DNA of 64,000 nucleotides, taken from contig CAJUKA010000012.1 in NCBI GenBank assembly GCA_910586585.1, forward strand, positions 18,597 through 82,596, written 5' to 3'. Both the position numbers and the translations under genes were made by a program. Within the stretch, counting starts at the first letter, position 1; every line of letters begins with the position of its first letter. The notes below the pieces were generated by a model. The model was given only the letters and a program-made list of their open reading frames with translations, had not been told where the DNA came from and made no database searches. Of this stretch, positions 29,716 through 38,624 are shown one piece after another. Origin of the DNA: an uncultured Lachnospiraceae bacterium (GTDB lineage: Bacteria > Bacillota > Clostridia > Lachnospirales > Lachnospiraceae).

Positions 29716-30985
29716 TTATTTAATCATGCTTTCGCTTTTGGTTTATGTGCTGCTTGCTGCTGGTATTGGCTTGGTGAATCAAAATGTGACAGGCAAAAAC
29801 GAACAATACTATAAAGTCGAAATCAATCGTATTATGGCAAAGATAAAATCGCTTGAGGATATAGATAAAATCGACCTTGCAGAATATCATGAGATTCAAA
29901 CGGTTTCTTATCTTTCTAGTTCTGAGACAGACCAAGATAAAATCATGGATTTTTATGCAGGTGAGAATGGAACGTTTAGCACAGTGGTGCCTTTGCTGTC
30001 GCCTCATGGTGCAAAGGACCGCATACAAGGGTATCTTCGCTTTGACTATCAAAGAAGAGGGTCGAATACACAGTGCCTGTTCTGGACAGAAGGGGCGCTG
30101 TTTTTGATGGAAGTGTTTTTGGTGTTTGTATTAATTTATTTAAAAAGACATCTGATACAGCCTTTTCAAAGAATGGAGGATATGACTTACGAGTTGTCAA
30201 AAGGTAATTTGCAAGGAGAAGTCAAGGCAGATAGAAACCAGTATTTTGGCAGATTCCTTTGGGGCCTGAATGGATTAAAAGATGCGCTTCGGGTTAGCCA
30301 TAAGCGGGAGTTGGAGCTGCAAAAAGAGAAAAAACTGCTTCTGCTTTCGTTGTCACATGATATCAAGACGCCATTAAACATGATAAAACTATATACAAAA
30401 GCGCTGATGGATGGTATTTATTCCATGGAGGAAGAGCGGCAAAAAGCGTATTGCCAGATTGAGGAGAAGGCAATGCAGATTGAAAACTTTGTTGGAGAGA
30501 TTATAAAAGCATCCAAAGAAGATATCATTCATATTGAAATACAAAAAGGAGAGTTTTATTTAAAGGAATTGGTGCAGTGGATAGGAACTTTTTATGGGGA
30601 GAAATGTGCGCTGCGCCAATGCAGCCTGACAATAGGCAATTACCAGAACCGCATTTTGCAGGGGGATTTAAACCGTCTGGTTGAGGTTTTTGAAAATCTT
30701 TTTGCGAATGCGTTTAAATATGGAGATGGACGACGGATAGCACTTACATTTTATGAGGAGGATTACTGTCAGCTTATCAAAGTCTTCAACACAGGGGAAG
30801 TTGTTTCCGGCAAAGATTTTGTGCACTTATTTGACAGCTTTTTTCGCGGTGAGAATATAAGGGGACAGCAGGGAAATGGATTGGGACTCTATATTTGCCG
30901 GGAAATCATGCAAAAAATGGGCGGTGATATTTTTGCAGAGTGTGAGGAGAATGGAATGGCATTTACCATTGTGCTGCCATTATAA
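29702..30985 (+). CDS. Sensor histidine kinase
   Basis: 427 residues. Two membrane helices (about 7-25 and 136-155) bracket a 110-residue extracytoplasmic sensor. A HAMP-like segment follows, then H-box LSLSHDIKTPLNM with the phospho-His, N-box FENLFANAFKYGDG, and G-box GNGLGLYICREI. Cognate to the overlapping regulator. The stimulus is unknown. Confidence 0.92.
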   Translation: MRNYNYLIMLSLLVYVLLAAGIGLVNQNVTGKNEQYYKVEINRIMAKIKSLEDIDKIDLAEYHEIQTVSYLSSSETDQDKIMDFYAGENGTFSTVVPLLSPHGAKDRIQGYLRFDYQRRGSNTQCLFWTEGALFLMEVFLVFVLIYLKRHLIQPFQRMEDMTYELSKGNLQGEVKADRNQYFGRFLWGLNGLKDALRVSHKRELELQKEKKLLLLSLSHDIKTPLNMIKLYTKALMDGIYSMEEERQKAYCQIEEKAMQIENFVGEIIKASKEDIIHIEIQKGEFYLKELVQWIGTFYGEKCALRQCSLTIGNYQNRILQGDLNRLVEVFENLFANAFKYGDGRRIALTFYEEDYCQLIKVFNTGEVVSGKDFVHLFDSFFRGENIRGQQGNGLGLYICREIMQKMGGDIFAECEENGMAFTIVLPL

Positions 30986-31107
30986 AAAAAGTTCCAAATA
31001 GTTAAGGCGCTTACGATGCAAATCAGGAGCGGAGACAGACGCCAAAACTGTTCACTATTTAATCGGGAAATGCATATGATAATCATAAAAAGAGAGGAAC
31101 TCGAAAA

Positions 31108-31632
31108 ATGGATTATTATAGTGCATTTCCTTATTATATGGGCTATCAGGGGTATGGGCAGTGGTCGCAGCCAGGGATGGTGCCAGAGGACAGAATATTG
31201 GAGGATATGGAATATTTGCAGCAAATGTACCCGGCGTATTCCAAGCGGTATCAGGGCATCATAAAAAGCGTTGTGGATAAGATGGATTATGACGGCAGCT
31301 TTATCTATGACCAATACCCAGACAAACTTACCTTGCAGCGCATGGTATCCAGTGTAATGTCAGTGATAAAAGCCAATGAAGAAAAGGAAAACGCAAAGAA
31401 TGGTATCCAGCCCATGGAAGATGCGATACAGATTGACATGGAAACAGGAATGCCATGTTCAGATACAGGAAATGGCGTCATGATACAAAACATGGATATT
31501 TCAGATGCTCTGACAGAGCAGGCTCCATGGAGTGAAAAAGAACCATGGATACGGGAACTGGTGACAGTATTGATGTGCTATGAAATACTAATGCGCAGAA
31601 AACATAAACAGAAAAAATGCTGGTATTTATAG
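31108..31632 (+). CDS. Hypothetical protein with Tyr/Gly-rich N-terminus
   Basis: 174 residues after AGAGAGGAACTC. The first 25 residues are rich in Tyr, Gly, Pro and Gln (YYSAFPYYMGYQGYGQW). The rest is helical (ILEDMEYLQQMYPAYSKRY, KMDYDGSFIYDQYPDKLTL) and ends in a basic tail. There is no signal peptide. The N-terminal composition recalls spore-coat or other self-associating proteins, but I do not recognise a family, and any sporulation link is speculation. Confidence 0.65.
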   Translation: MDYYSAFPYYMGYQGYGQWSQPGMVPEDRILEDMEYLQQMYPAYSKRYQGIIKSVVDKMDYDGSFIYDQYPDKLTLQRMVSSVMSVIKANEEKENAKNGIQPMEDAIQIDMETGMPCSDTGNGVMIQNMDISDALTEQAPWSEKEPWIRELVTVLMCYEILMRRKHKQKKCWYL

Positions 31633-31702
31633 GCTGTAAACACAGTCTTTTGGACTTTTTCAAAATTCATGCGCTGTAAAAATTAAAAAACAATGAATTT
31701 CA

Positions 31703-31732
31703 TTGACTAAGTAATACTTATAAGGTTATAAT
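31703..31732 (+). promoter_or_regulatory. Promoter of the SRP RNA
   Basis: TTGACT (31703-31708), 18 bases, TATAAT (31727-31732). Transcription would begin at about 31739, which agrees with the 5' end of the SRP RNA deduced from its terminal helix. Confidence 0.8.
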
Positions 31733-31737
31733 AATAG

Positions 31738-32003
31738 CGTCGTGCAGCCGGGGCGCTAGCGGTGCCTTGTACCTACAATCCGCTATAGTGGGGGTGATAG
31801 ACGGCTGAGGGTCTGCGTTTGTGCAGCTGCCCTTTATAAGTGGCGATGAAGTTTGGGTCTTACGCAATATGTGCCATTGAACCGTGTCAGGACAGGAATG
31901 TAGCAGCACTAAGATGGATTTCGTATGTGCCGTGAGGGTGCCTGGCGGAGTTAACTGTAAAGGTAACGTACACGGGCATAGGATTCGAAGCCGTCTGCAT
32001 GAT
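31738..32003 (+). ncRNA. ffs: Signal recognition particle RNA, large Gram-positive type
   Basis: About 266 nt with both Alu and S domains. The 5' Alu part contains the GGGCGCTAGCGGTGCC and TGTACCTACAATCCGCTATAG stretches seen in Bacillus/Clostridium scRNA. The S-domain helix 8 contains GTGTCAGG, a GGAA tetraloop, then GTAGCAGCAC, which binds Ffh. The ends TCGTGCAG (from 31739) and CTGCATGA (to 32002) pair over eight positions to form the closing helix. It has its own promoter. It acts in co-translational membrane targeting. Confidence 0.92.
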
Positions 32004-32088
32004 AAATGTGAAAAGAAAAAAAGCGCGGCACATTACAAGTGCAGCAGTACGAAAGATTAGGCACAATCGCGCTGAAAAGGGAGAAAAT

Positions 32089-33243
32089 ATGAAAAAAATG
32101 AACAGAGCTACAAGGAATAAGAGTATTGCCTTATTTTTGGCACTAACGATGGCGTCAGCTTCTATGGCAGGCTGCGGCAGCAAGGATGATAATGACGAGC
32201 CGGCATCAGAAATAAATTTTGCAGATATTGCAGGAAACAGCAATAACACACCGGCTGAGACAACACCGGCTGAAACGGAGGAACAGGAACCAGCAACAGA
32301 AGAAGAATCGCGGGAAGGAATGTACCGAAGCGAGATAACAAATGAATGGATAGATGAAAGTTTAAAAGATCAGCGTCCTATGGCGATAATGGTTGACAAT
32401 GAATCCAAAGCGCTTCCTCATTTTGGAATGACAGAGGCGGATGTTGTATATGAAATCATGAACAGCACGGCAAATGGCAGAATCACACGTTTCATGGCGA
32501 TTGTCAAGGATTGGGGAAAAATCACACAGTTTGGCAGTATTCGAAGCACCAGACCAACCAATATTATGCTGGCAGCAGAATGGAATGCAGTTCTTTGCCA
32601 TGACGGCGGCCCATTCTATATTGATGATTGGATTGCAAAGAATTATTCTGCGAATTTCAGCGGCGGATTTTCACGTGTAGACAATGGAAAATCAAGAGAA
32701 TTTACAGAATATGTCTGCACAGGAGATTTGGACAAGAAGTTTGCAAATTCCAAGTACACTACAGAGTACAACGAACATTATCAGGGACAGCACTATCAAT
32801 TTTCAAATTCGGAAGTAGACTTATCAGAGAAAGGTTCTTCTTTTGACTGTACTAAGATAGAACTTCCATTCCCACATAATCAGTCCACGCTTGAATATAA
32901 TGAGTCAACAGGCACATATGATTATTATGAGTATGGAAAGGCACATACAGATCCACTGCACGACAATGCACAGCTTACATTCAAAAATCTGCTGATACAG
33001 GATACGACATTTAAACAGTTAGACCCAAATGGATATTTGATTTATAATGCGATTGATTCTGGGCGCGATGCTTATTACATTACAAATGGAAAGGCTATCG
33101 AAGTAACCTGGATCAAACCAAGTGAAAATGGGACTACGATTTATCTTGACAAAGAGACTGGTGAACAGATACAACTCAATACAGGAAAAACATATGTAGC
33201 ACTTGTTCCGTCAGATTCATGGGGGGACATCGCAATTCAATAG
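32089..33243 (+). CDS. DUF3048 (YerB-like) lipoprotein
   Basis: 384 residues from ATG 32089 (GGGAG 6 bases upstream; the longer frame overlaps the SRP RNA). Signal peptide and lipobox SMAGCGSK place it on the outer face of the membrane. After an acidic Glu/Thr linker, the DUF3048 domain shows RPMAIMVDNE, PHFGMTEADVVYE, RFMAIVKDW, GSIRSTRPTN and HDGGP. The C-terminal YerB half covers about 230-384. Function of this widespread family is unknown. Confidence 0.9.
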   Translation: MKKMNRATRNKSIALFLALTMASASMAGCGSKDDNDEPASEINFADIAGNSNNTPAETTPAETEEQEPATEEESREGMYRSEITNEWIDESLKDQRPMAIMVDNESKALPHFGMTEADVVYEIMNSTANGRITRFMAIVKDWGKITQFGSIRSTRPTNIMLAAEWNAVLCHDGGPFYIDDWIAKNYSANFSGGFSRVDNGKSREFTEYVCTGDLDKKFANSKYTTEYNEHYQGQHYQFSNSEVDLSEKGSSFDCTKIELPFPHNQSTLEYNESTGTYDYYEYGKAHTDPLHDNAQLTFKNLLIQDTTFKQLDPNGYLIYNAIDSGRDAYYITNGKAIEVTWIKPSENGTTIYLDKETGEQIQLNTGKTYVALVPSDSWGDIAIQ

Positions 33244-33250
33244 ATAGAAA

Positions 33251-33276
33251 GACGTGTGGGAACACACGTCTTTTTT
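33251..33276 (+). terminator. Terminator after the DUF3048 gene
   Basis: GACGTGTG, loop GGAA, CACACGTC, then six T. Confidence 0.9.
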
Positions 33277-33305
33277 GCACAGACCTATACAAAGAGAAAA
33301 GGAGT

Positions 33306-33358
33306 GTGTGCGTGAAGGTTCCGTGCGCCTTAATCCGTTAGTGCTATCGCGCAGTGAT
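33306..33358 (+). repeat. Half-copy of the dispersed hairpin element before the flavoprotein gene
   Basis: GTGTGCGTGAAGG ... CCTTAATCCGTTAGTGC followed by TATCGCGCAGTGATTG reproduces the 3' part of the element (AAGG/CCTT hairpin and ATCGC-GCA-GTGAT hairpin, with a G-T pair where other copies have G-C). The AGAAGGAGG site of the next gene begins within six bases of it. Confidence 0.65.
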
Positions 33359-33378
33359 TGAAAGAAGGAGGTTTTGAA

Positions 33379-34758
33379 ATGAAGTATGATGTTATTATAA
33401 TTGGGGCAGGTCCAGGAGGGATATTTTCTGCTTATGAGATGATGAGCAAAAGCAGCAGTCTGAGAATTGCCGTTTTTGAGTCAGGACATGCGCTGGATAA
33501 GCGCCATTGTCCAATAGACGGCAACAAGGTAAAAAGCTGTATTAAATGTCAAAGCTGTTCCATAATGAGCGGTTTTGGCGGAGCAGGTGCCTTTTCCGAT
33601 GGAAAGTACAATATTACAAACGATTTCGGAGGGACATTGTTTGAACATATTGGAAAAACACAGGCGATTGAACTGATGAAATATGTGGATGAAATCAATA
33701 TGAACTATGGCGGAGAAGGGACAAAAATGTATTCGACCGCGGGTACAAGTATCAAAAAACTTTGCCTGCAAAATAAACTGAATCTTTTGGATGCTTCCGT
33801 GCGTCATTTGGGAACAGATATCAACTATGTGGTGCTGAAAAATCTATATGCAGATATGAAAGACAAAATAGATTTTTATTTTGATTCTCCTGTGACAGAT
33901 GTTGAGGCGGCTGGCAGCGAGTATATTGTGAAATGTGGCGAAAACACGTATACATGTGACAAATGCATTATATCTGTTGGAAGAAGTGGGAGCAAATGGA
34001 TGGAAAGCATTTGTTCCAGACTCAATATTTCCACGAAATCCAATCGTGTTGACATTGGAGTGCGCGTTGAGCTTCCAGCAGTTATTTTCTCGCATTTGAC
34101 AGATGAATTGTATGAGAGCAAGATTGTATATCGCACAGAGAAGTTTGAGGACAGAGTGCGGACTTTTTGCATGAATCCGCATGGCATTGTGGTGAATGAA
34201 AATACCAATGGTATAGTTACTGTAAATGGGCACAGCTATGAAGGCGCAGAGAAACAGACAGACAACACGAACTTTGCGCTCTTGGTTGCAAAGCATTTTT
34301 CCGAGCCGTTTAAGGACAGCAATGGATATGGAGAAAGTATTGCAAGGCTTTCGAATATGCTTGGCGGCGGTGTGATTGTGCAGCGCTTTGGCGATTTGGT
34401 ACGAGGCAGGCGCAGTAATGTCAAACGAATAGAGGAAGGGCTGGTGACACCCACACTTGCGGCAACGCCAGGTGATTTAAGTCTTGTGCTTCCCAAGCGG
34501 ATACTAGATGGTATTATCGAGATGATTTATGCTTTGGATAAGATTGCGCCCGGAACAGCGAATGATGATACCCTGCTATATGGTGTGGAAGTGAAGTTCT
34601 ACAACATGGAAGTAGATATTGATGAGAATCTTGAGAGCTGTTATAAGGGATTGTACATTATAGGGGATGGAAGCGGTGTGACACATTCGCTTTCCCATGC
34701 TTCCGCGAGCGGTGTGTATGTGGCAAGACAGATATTAAACAGTAAAGACAAAAATTAA
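33379..34758 (+). CDS. FAD-dependent dehydrogenase, COG2509 type
   Basis: 459 residues. ATG 33379 follows AGAAGGAGG at standard spacing. The N-terminal dinucleotide fold is DVIIIGAGPGGIFSAYEM. A cysteine-rich segment (CPIDGNKVKSCIKCQSCSIM, residues about 45-65) precedes GFGGAGAFSDGKYN, a pattern typical of the COG2509 dehydrogenases. The C-terminal GLYIIGDGSGVTHSLSHASA closes the FAD site. Substrate unknown. The four Cys residues could hold an Fe-S cluster or metal, which is inference. A half-copy of the dispersed element lies in its leader. Confidence 0.87.
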   Translation: MKYDVIIIGAGPGGIFSAYEMMSKSSSLRIAVFESGHALDKRHCPIDGNKVKSCIKCQSCSIMSGFGGAGAFSDGKYNITNDFGGTLFEHIGKTQAIELMKYVDEINMNYGGEGTKMYSTAGTSIKKLCLQNKLNLLDASVRHLGTDINYVVLKNLYADMKDKIDFYFDSPVTDVEAAGSEYIVKCGENTYTCDKCIISVGRSGSKWMESICSRLNISTKSNRVDIGVRVELPAVIFSHLTDELYESKIVYRTEKFEDRVRTFCMNPHGIVVNENTNGIVTVNGHSYEGAEKQTDNTNFALLVAKHFSEPFKDSNGYGESIARLSNMLGGGVIVQRFGDLVRGRRSNVKRIEEGLVTPTLAATPGDLSLVLPKRILDGIIEMIYALDKIAPGTANDDTLLYGVEVKFYNMEVDIDENLESCYKGLYIIGDGSGVTHSLSHASASGVYVARQILNSKDKN

Positions 34759-34927
34759 TTCGTTAATATATCCAAAAAAGAATTACGAAATTTTACGAAA
34801 ATTCCAATAGCTATTTTGCTTTTAAAATTGTATAATAATCCCATCTGAAGAAAAATGTATGCTCGGAATCTTTGCTGCATTTGTGCATGCAGTTGATATT
34901 TTGCTGAAATTGGAGGAGGAACTGGAA

Positions 34928-37114
34928 TTGTCAAAGGTATATGATATTTCACTGGAAGGTTATGAGGGAACAACAGTAGCTATGAATAAGATTATTGGTT
35001 CGAAGTTTTTTGACAGTGCTTTTGAATATGAAGGAGATGATCTTGGGGCAGTTTACACAAAGGAAGAAACAAAATTCAAAGTGTGGGCGCCTACTGCATC
35101 TGAGGTTGCGCTGAATTTGTATGAGCAGGGGGACGGAGACAACCTGATAGAAACAATTCCTATGAAGTTAGAGGAAAAAGGGGTATGGTTTTGTAGTGTA
35201 AAAGAGGATCTCAATGGAATATACTATACTTACTCTATTAAGATTGACAACAAGACAAATGAGACAGTTGACCTTTATGCCAAGACAACAGGCGTGAACG
35301 GCAACAGGGGAATGGTGGTAGATTTAGCATCTACGAATCCGGAAGGATTTGAAAATGATGTCAGACCAGCATTTTCGAATCCAACAGATGCGGTGATTTA
35401 TGAGATTCATGTAAGGGATTTGTCTGCTGACGCATCATCGGGGATTCAGAATACAGGAAAATTTATAGGATTTACAGAGACAGGAACGACCAACAGCGAC
35501 GGGCTTGCAACTGGAATTGATCATATTAAGGATTTAGGAGTCACCCATGTACAGATTCTTCCAAGCTATGACTATGCGACAGTAGATGAGTCAAAGCTCG
35601 ACACGCCGCAGTTTAACTGGGGATATGATCCCAAAAATTACAATGTACCGGAAGGTTCCTACAGTACAGATCCATTTCATGGCGAGGTGCGTATCAAAGA
35701 AATGAAGCAGATGATACAGGCGTTTCATGAGAATGGAATCCGTGTGAATATGGATGTTGTGTATAATCACACCTTTAATATTGATGATTCTTGGTATCAA
35801 AAGACAGTGCCGGATTATTATTACAGAAAAGTAGGCGAGAATTATTCGAATGCATCTGGCTGTGGGAATGAGACAGCTTCCGATCGGGCAATGGCACGCA
35901 AATATATTGTGGATTCCGTTGTTTATTGGGCGAAAGAGTATCATATTGATGGATTCCGTTTCGACCTGATGGCAGTACATGACATTGAGACAATGAACGC
36001 AATCAGAGCCGCGCTTGACAAAATCGATCCTTCGATTATGGTATATGGCGAAGGCTGGACTGGCGGAGATTGTGCAATTCCATCTTCTCAGCAGGCATTA
36101 AAGGCAAATGTCGCACAGATTGACCGCGTGGGTGCATTTAGTGATGATATTCGCGATGCGATCAAAGGAAGTGTGTTTGAGCCGGAGGACAAGGGCTTTA
36201 TAAGCGGAAAAAGTGGTATGGAGGAAAACATTAAGTTTGGTGTTGTTGCAGGCGTATCACATCCGCAGGTTCAGGCAGCAAAAGAGGACGGTAGCAGCAA
36301 GTGCTGGGTAGCGCAGCCAGGACAGAGCATTAACTATATTTCATGCCATGATAATCTTACCTTTTGGGATAAACTTGCACTGTCAAATGCGGCAGACAGT
36401 GAGGAAACAAGAATCAAGATGACGAAGCTTGGAAGCGCTATTATTATGACTTCGCAGGGTGTAGCTTTCTTCCAGGCAGGCGAAGAAATGCTAAGAAGTA
36501 AGCCGCTGGAAACTGCGGAGGGCGGATATGATGAAAACAGCTATGCGTCTCCTGATTCAACCAACAGCATTAAGTGGGATAATAAGTCTAATGTGACAGA
36601 TACGTATGAATATTATAAGGGATTGATTGCATTCCGCAAGGCACATAATGCACTTCGTATGACAACAGCAGAGGATATTCAGAATCATCTTTCATTTATG
36701 ACAGGTCTTGATGCAAATGTGGTTGGATATACGATATCAAATCATGCAAACGGGGATACGGCTGAAAAAATTACCGTTATATTCAATGCAAATAAGAATC
36801 CAGTGAATGTGGGGCTTCCGGCCGGTACATGGGATATTTGTGTAAATGAAACAACAGCGGGTACAGCTTCGGTAGGTACTGCGAAAGGTTCTGTGTCAGT
36901 GGCAGGGATATCAGCTATGGTATTAATACAAAGTGATAGCACAGTTGCGAAATCAGATACTGAGACACAAGAGACACAAGCAGATACATCGAACAATCAA
37001 AACGATGCAGATACAGCAAAGAAAACATCAGGCAAAGCGCTATTTGTGGCGATGGGGGCTGTGGCAGTATTGGCGGCAGCAGCAGGTATTATGATAACAA
37101 AACGAAAAAAGTAA
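34928..37114 (+). CDS. Type I pullulanase-like alpha-glucan debranching enzyme with C-terminal membrane anchor
   Basis: 728 residues from TTG 34928, chosen because GGAGGAGG lies eight bases upstream; ATG 34859 lacks such a site. An N-terminal CBM48-type domain (about 20-135, FKVWAPTASEVALNLY) precedes the GH13 barrel. The barrel has the pullulanase motif FNWGYDP, MDVVYNHTF, nucleophile Asp in DGFRFDLMAVHD, acid Glu in VYGEGWTGGD, and CHDNLTFWDK. After a Thr/Gln/Asp linker comes a hydrophobic helix and ITKRKK. No N-terminal signal peptide is visible, so how the anchor is used is unclear. It cleaves alpha-1,6 bonds in glycogen or starch. Confidence 0.88.
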   Translation: MSKVYDISLEGYEGTTVAMNKIIGSKFFDSAFEYEGDDLGAVYTKEETKFKVWAPTASEVALNLYEQGDGDNLIETIPMKLEEKGVWFCSVKEDLNGIYYTYSIKIDNKTNETVDLYAKTTGVNGNRGMVVDLASTNPEGFENDVRPAFSNPTDAVIYEIHVRDLSADASSGIQNTGKFIGFTETGTTNSDGLATGIDHIKDLGVTHVQILPSYDYATVDESKLDTPQFNWGYDPKNYNVPEGSYSTDPFHGEVRIKEMKQMIQAFHENGIRVNMDVVYNHTFNIDDSWYQKTVPDYYYRKVGENYSNASGCGNETASDRAMARKYIVDSVVYWAKEYHIDGFRFDLMAVHDIETMNAIRAALDKIDPSIMVYGEGWTGGDCAIPSSQQALKANVAQIDRVGAFSDDIRDAIKGSVFEPEDKGFISGKSGMEENIKFGVVAGVSHPQVQAAKEDGSSKCWVAQPGQSINYISCHDNLTFWDKLALSNAADSEETRIKMTKLGSAIIMTSQGVAFFQAGEEMLRSKPLETAEGGYDENSYASPDSTNSIKWDNKSNVTDTYEYYKGLIAFRKAHNALRMTTAEDIQNHLSFMTGLDANVVGYTISNHANGDTAEKITVIFNANKNPVNVGLPAGTWDICVNETTAGTASVGTAKGSVSVAGISAMVLIQSDSTVAKSDTETQETQADTSNNQNDADTAKKTSGKALFVAMGAVAVLAAAAGIMITKRKK

Positions 37115-37127
37115 GGGTTTAAAAAAT

Positions 37128-37155
37128 GGGGGCGGTCAAAAGATCGCCCCTTTTT
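37128..37155 (+). terminator. Terminator after the pullulanase gene
   Basis: GGGGCGGTC, loop AAAA, GATCGCCCC (one G-T pair), then five T. Two further hairpins follow before the convergent gene: CGGGCACCC/GGGTGCCCG (37164-37222) and CGAGTAGG/CCTACTCG (37228-37258). Confidence 0.85.
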
Positions 37156-37276
37156 GATGCACACGGGCACCCAGGTGAAATATGTCATCAAACCGATAAA
37201 TCGGTTCGCTGACGGGTGCCCGGCGCGCGAGTAGGAGAAGATGGCTCTTCCCTACTCGATTGCTTATATTACTGCA

Positions 37277-37882
37277 TCAAGCAAAATCAAGCATCCGTCT
37301 TAGCTGCTTTACAATTCCTTTTCTGTTTTTGGCTGATTTCATAAAGGCAGGGAGGTGGTCTGCCTGTGTTTTCATTTGATAAAAGTTGACAGGATTTTCC
37401 CGTAAATCAGCGCTTAAATAATCAATCAAATAGGCAAGATGTTCGCGATTGAGCGCCCATATGGGTTTTCCGCGGAAAGTGGATAAAAACCAAAGCTCAT
37501 AACCAAAAAACGGTTCGCAGCCATTTTTGATTTCTCCAATAGAATAAAGCGCTTTGGCGGTTTTGTGGATATAGCCGGGCATCAGAAAACCACAATGCGG
37601 GCAGGCAGCATAAACCATAGGAAAATGCTGTTTGCGTTGTTCTGTGATATCAACTCGATAATATTGTCCGCATTGCTGGCATTGATTGTGAACGTCATAG
37701 CGGTAAAGCGTGCGATCTTTCGTGATGGAATGATTACAGTTCGTACATTTAAAACAGGCAGTAGTGATATTGGAGGTTACAATACCGCGCCCATGGCATT
37801 GAGGGCATTTTGCAAAAATGCCAGAGGAGGCTGCTGTATAGACAGAATAAGTGCCATAAGGCTTATCAATAGTTCGTTTCAT
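37277..37882 (-). CDS. Multi-zinc-ribbon protein of unknown function
   Basis: 201 residues with four Cys pairs in the first half: CPQCHGRG, CFKCTNCNH, CQQCGQYY and CPHCGFL, arranged as two or more zinc ribbons. The C-terminal half is helical (LNREHLAYLIDYLSADLREN, then a basic tail KNRKGIVKQLRRML). It suggests a nucleic-acid or protein-binding factor. I do not recognise a family. It is transcribed towards the pullulanase gene. Confidence 0.65.
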   Translation of the reverse strand: MKRTIDKPYGTYSVYTAASSGIFAKCPQCHGRGIVTSNITTACFKCTNCNHSITKDRTLYRYDVHNQCQQCGQYYRVDITEQRKQHFPMVYAACPHCGFLMPGYIHKTAKALYSIGEIKNGCEPFFGYELWFLSTFRGKPIWALNREHLAYLIDYLSADLRENPVNFYQMKTQADHLPAFMKSAKNRKGIVKQLRRMLDFA

Positions 37883-37896
37883 AGCGGTTTCCTTTT

Positions 37897-38139
37897 TTAT
37901 ACAGTTATTTCGATGAGATTATCTTCAATCCCTACGATACAGCTTTCATACTATCCGTCATCCGTTGTCCTTGGACTGCTTATGACGTTGTATCCATTTT
38001 GACAAAGCTTCTGTGTCAATGTATCCACAGCTTCTTTGCTGCCAGCACTAAAAGCAATGTGGGCGTAGCCGGTTCTATTGTAGGGCTTTGGAAGCTGGTC
38101 CATTTCTGGTTTGTTCATAATTTCTAAACGTGCGCCATC
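37897..38139 (-). pseudogene. Remnant of a glyoxalase/VOC-superfamily gene
   Basis: Reading the minus strand gives DGARLEIMNKPEMDQLPKP, then YNRTGYAHIAFSAGSKEAVD and VISSPRTTDDG, a TAG stop where the family has a residue, then YESCIVGIEDNLIEITV and the true stop. This is the C-terminal half of a lactoylglutathione-lyase-like protein. The N-terminal half is missing and an in-frame stop interrupts the rest, so it cannot work. Confidence 0.75.
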
Positions 38140-38624
38140 TCATTTCCTCATTTCTGTTTTCTATCTATTCAGATATATTTGAATGCAAACTTATGAAATC
38201 GTGTCGTTTTTGAATGAAATCATTATAACAGAGCTTTTTCATAATGTCTATAACGTCCTATCTTGTGATTGAGCCATAACGGTTCTGTTATATTAATTCA
38301 TAAGTTGTCGGATTGTACATTCTGACAATGGATTTGGGCTGTTTCCGACAATTTCGTTCATGTGGGATGTCAGCCCTAAAAAATCTATCTCTGATTGTTT
38401 TAGAAATTCTTGCCCTGTCTGATTGGCTGCTGTATAATATAGAAGGAAAAGGATTTATGCGGGAAGGATTGCCTTTGAGAATACATCTTGGTGAATTTTG
38501 GAAGGAAATTATAAATACATAACCTGTTGAAACAAAAAGTGAATCCGTACAAGATTTGCTGCACAAAAGGTAATCTTGATGGTGGTACGAAATAAATATA
38601 TCAGAACTAGAGGAGAGAATACAT
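38140..38624. other. 485-bp interval without a supported gene
   Basis: It contains one copy of a dyad-bearing repeat (38296-38382) also found at 46213-46300. A 69-residue frame (38313-38522) begins inside that repeat and shows no recognisable domain. Nothing else could be assigned. Confidence 0.5.
38296..38382. repeat. Dispersed AAGTTGTCGG/CCGACAA dyad repeat, copy A
   Basis: ATTCATAAGTTGTCGG, TGTACATTCTGACAAT, TTTCCGACAA and GCCCTA-AAAA occur in the same order and spacing as in copy B at 46213. TTGTCGG and CCGACAA form the arms of a hairpin. Confidence 0.7.

Noticed and set aside
31980..32002. tRNA-like GGATTCGAAGCC string
   Set aside because: It is the 3' part of the SRP RNA closing region; no acceptor stem or cloverleaf can be drawn.
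37565..38002. 145-residue plus-strand frame
   Set aside because: It is antisense to the zinc-ribbon gene and to the glyoxalase remnant, both of which give recognisable proteins on the minus strand.
38313..38522. 69-residue plus-strand frame
   Set aside because: It begins inside a dispersed repeat, has no good ribosome binding site and shows no recognisable domain.
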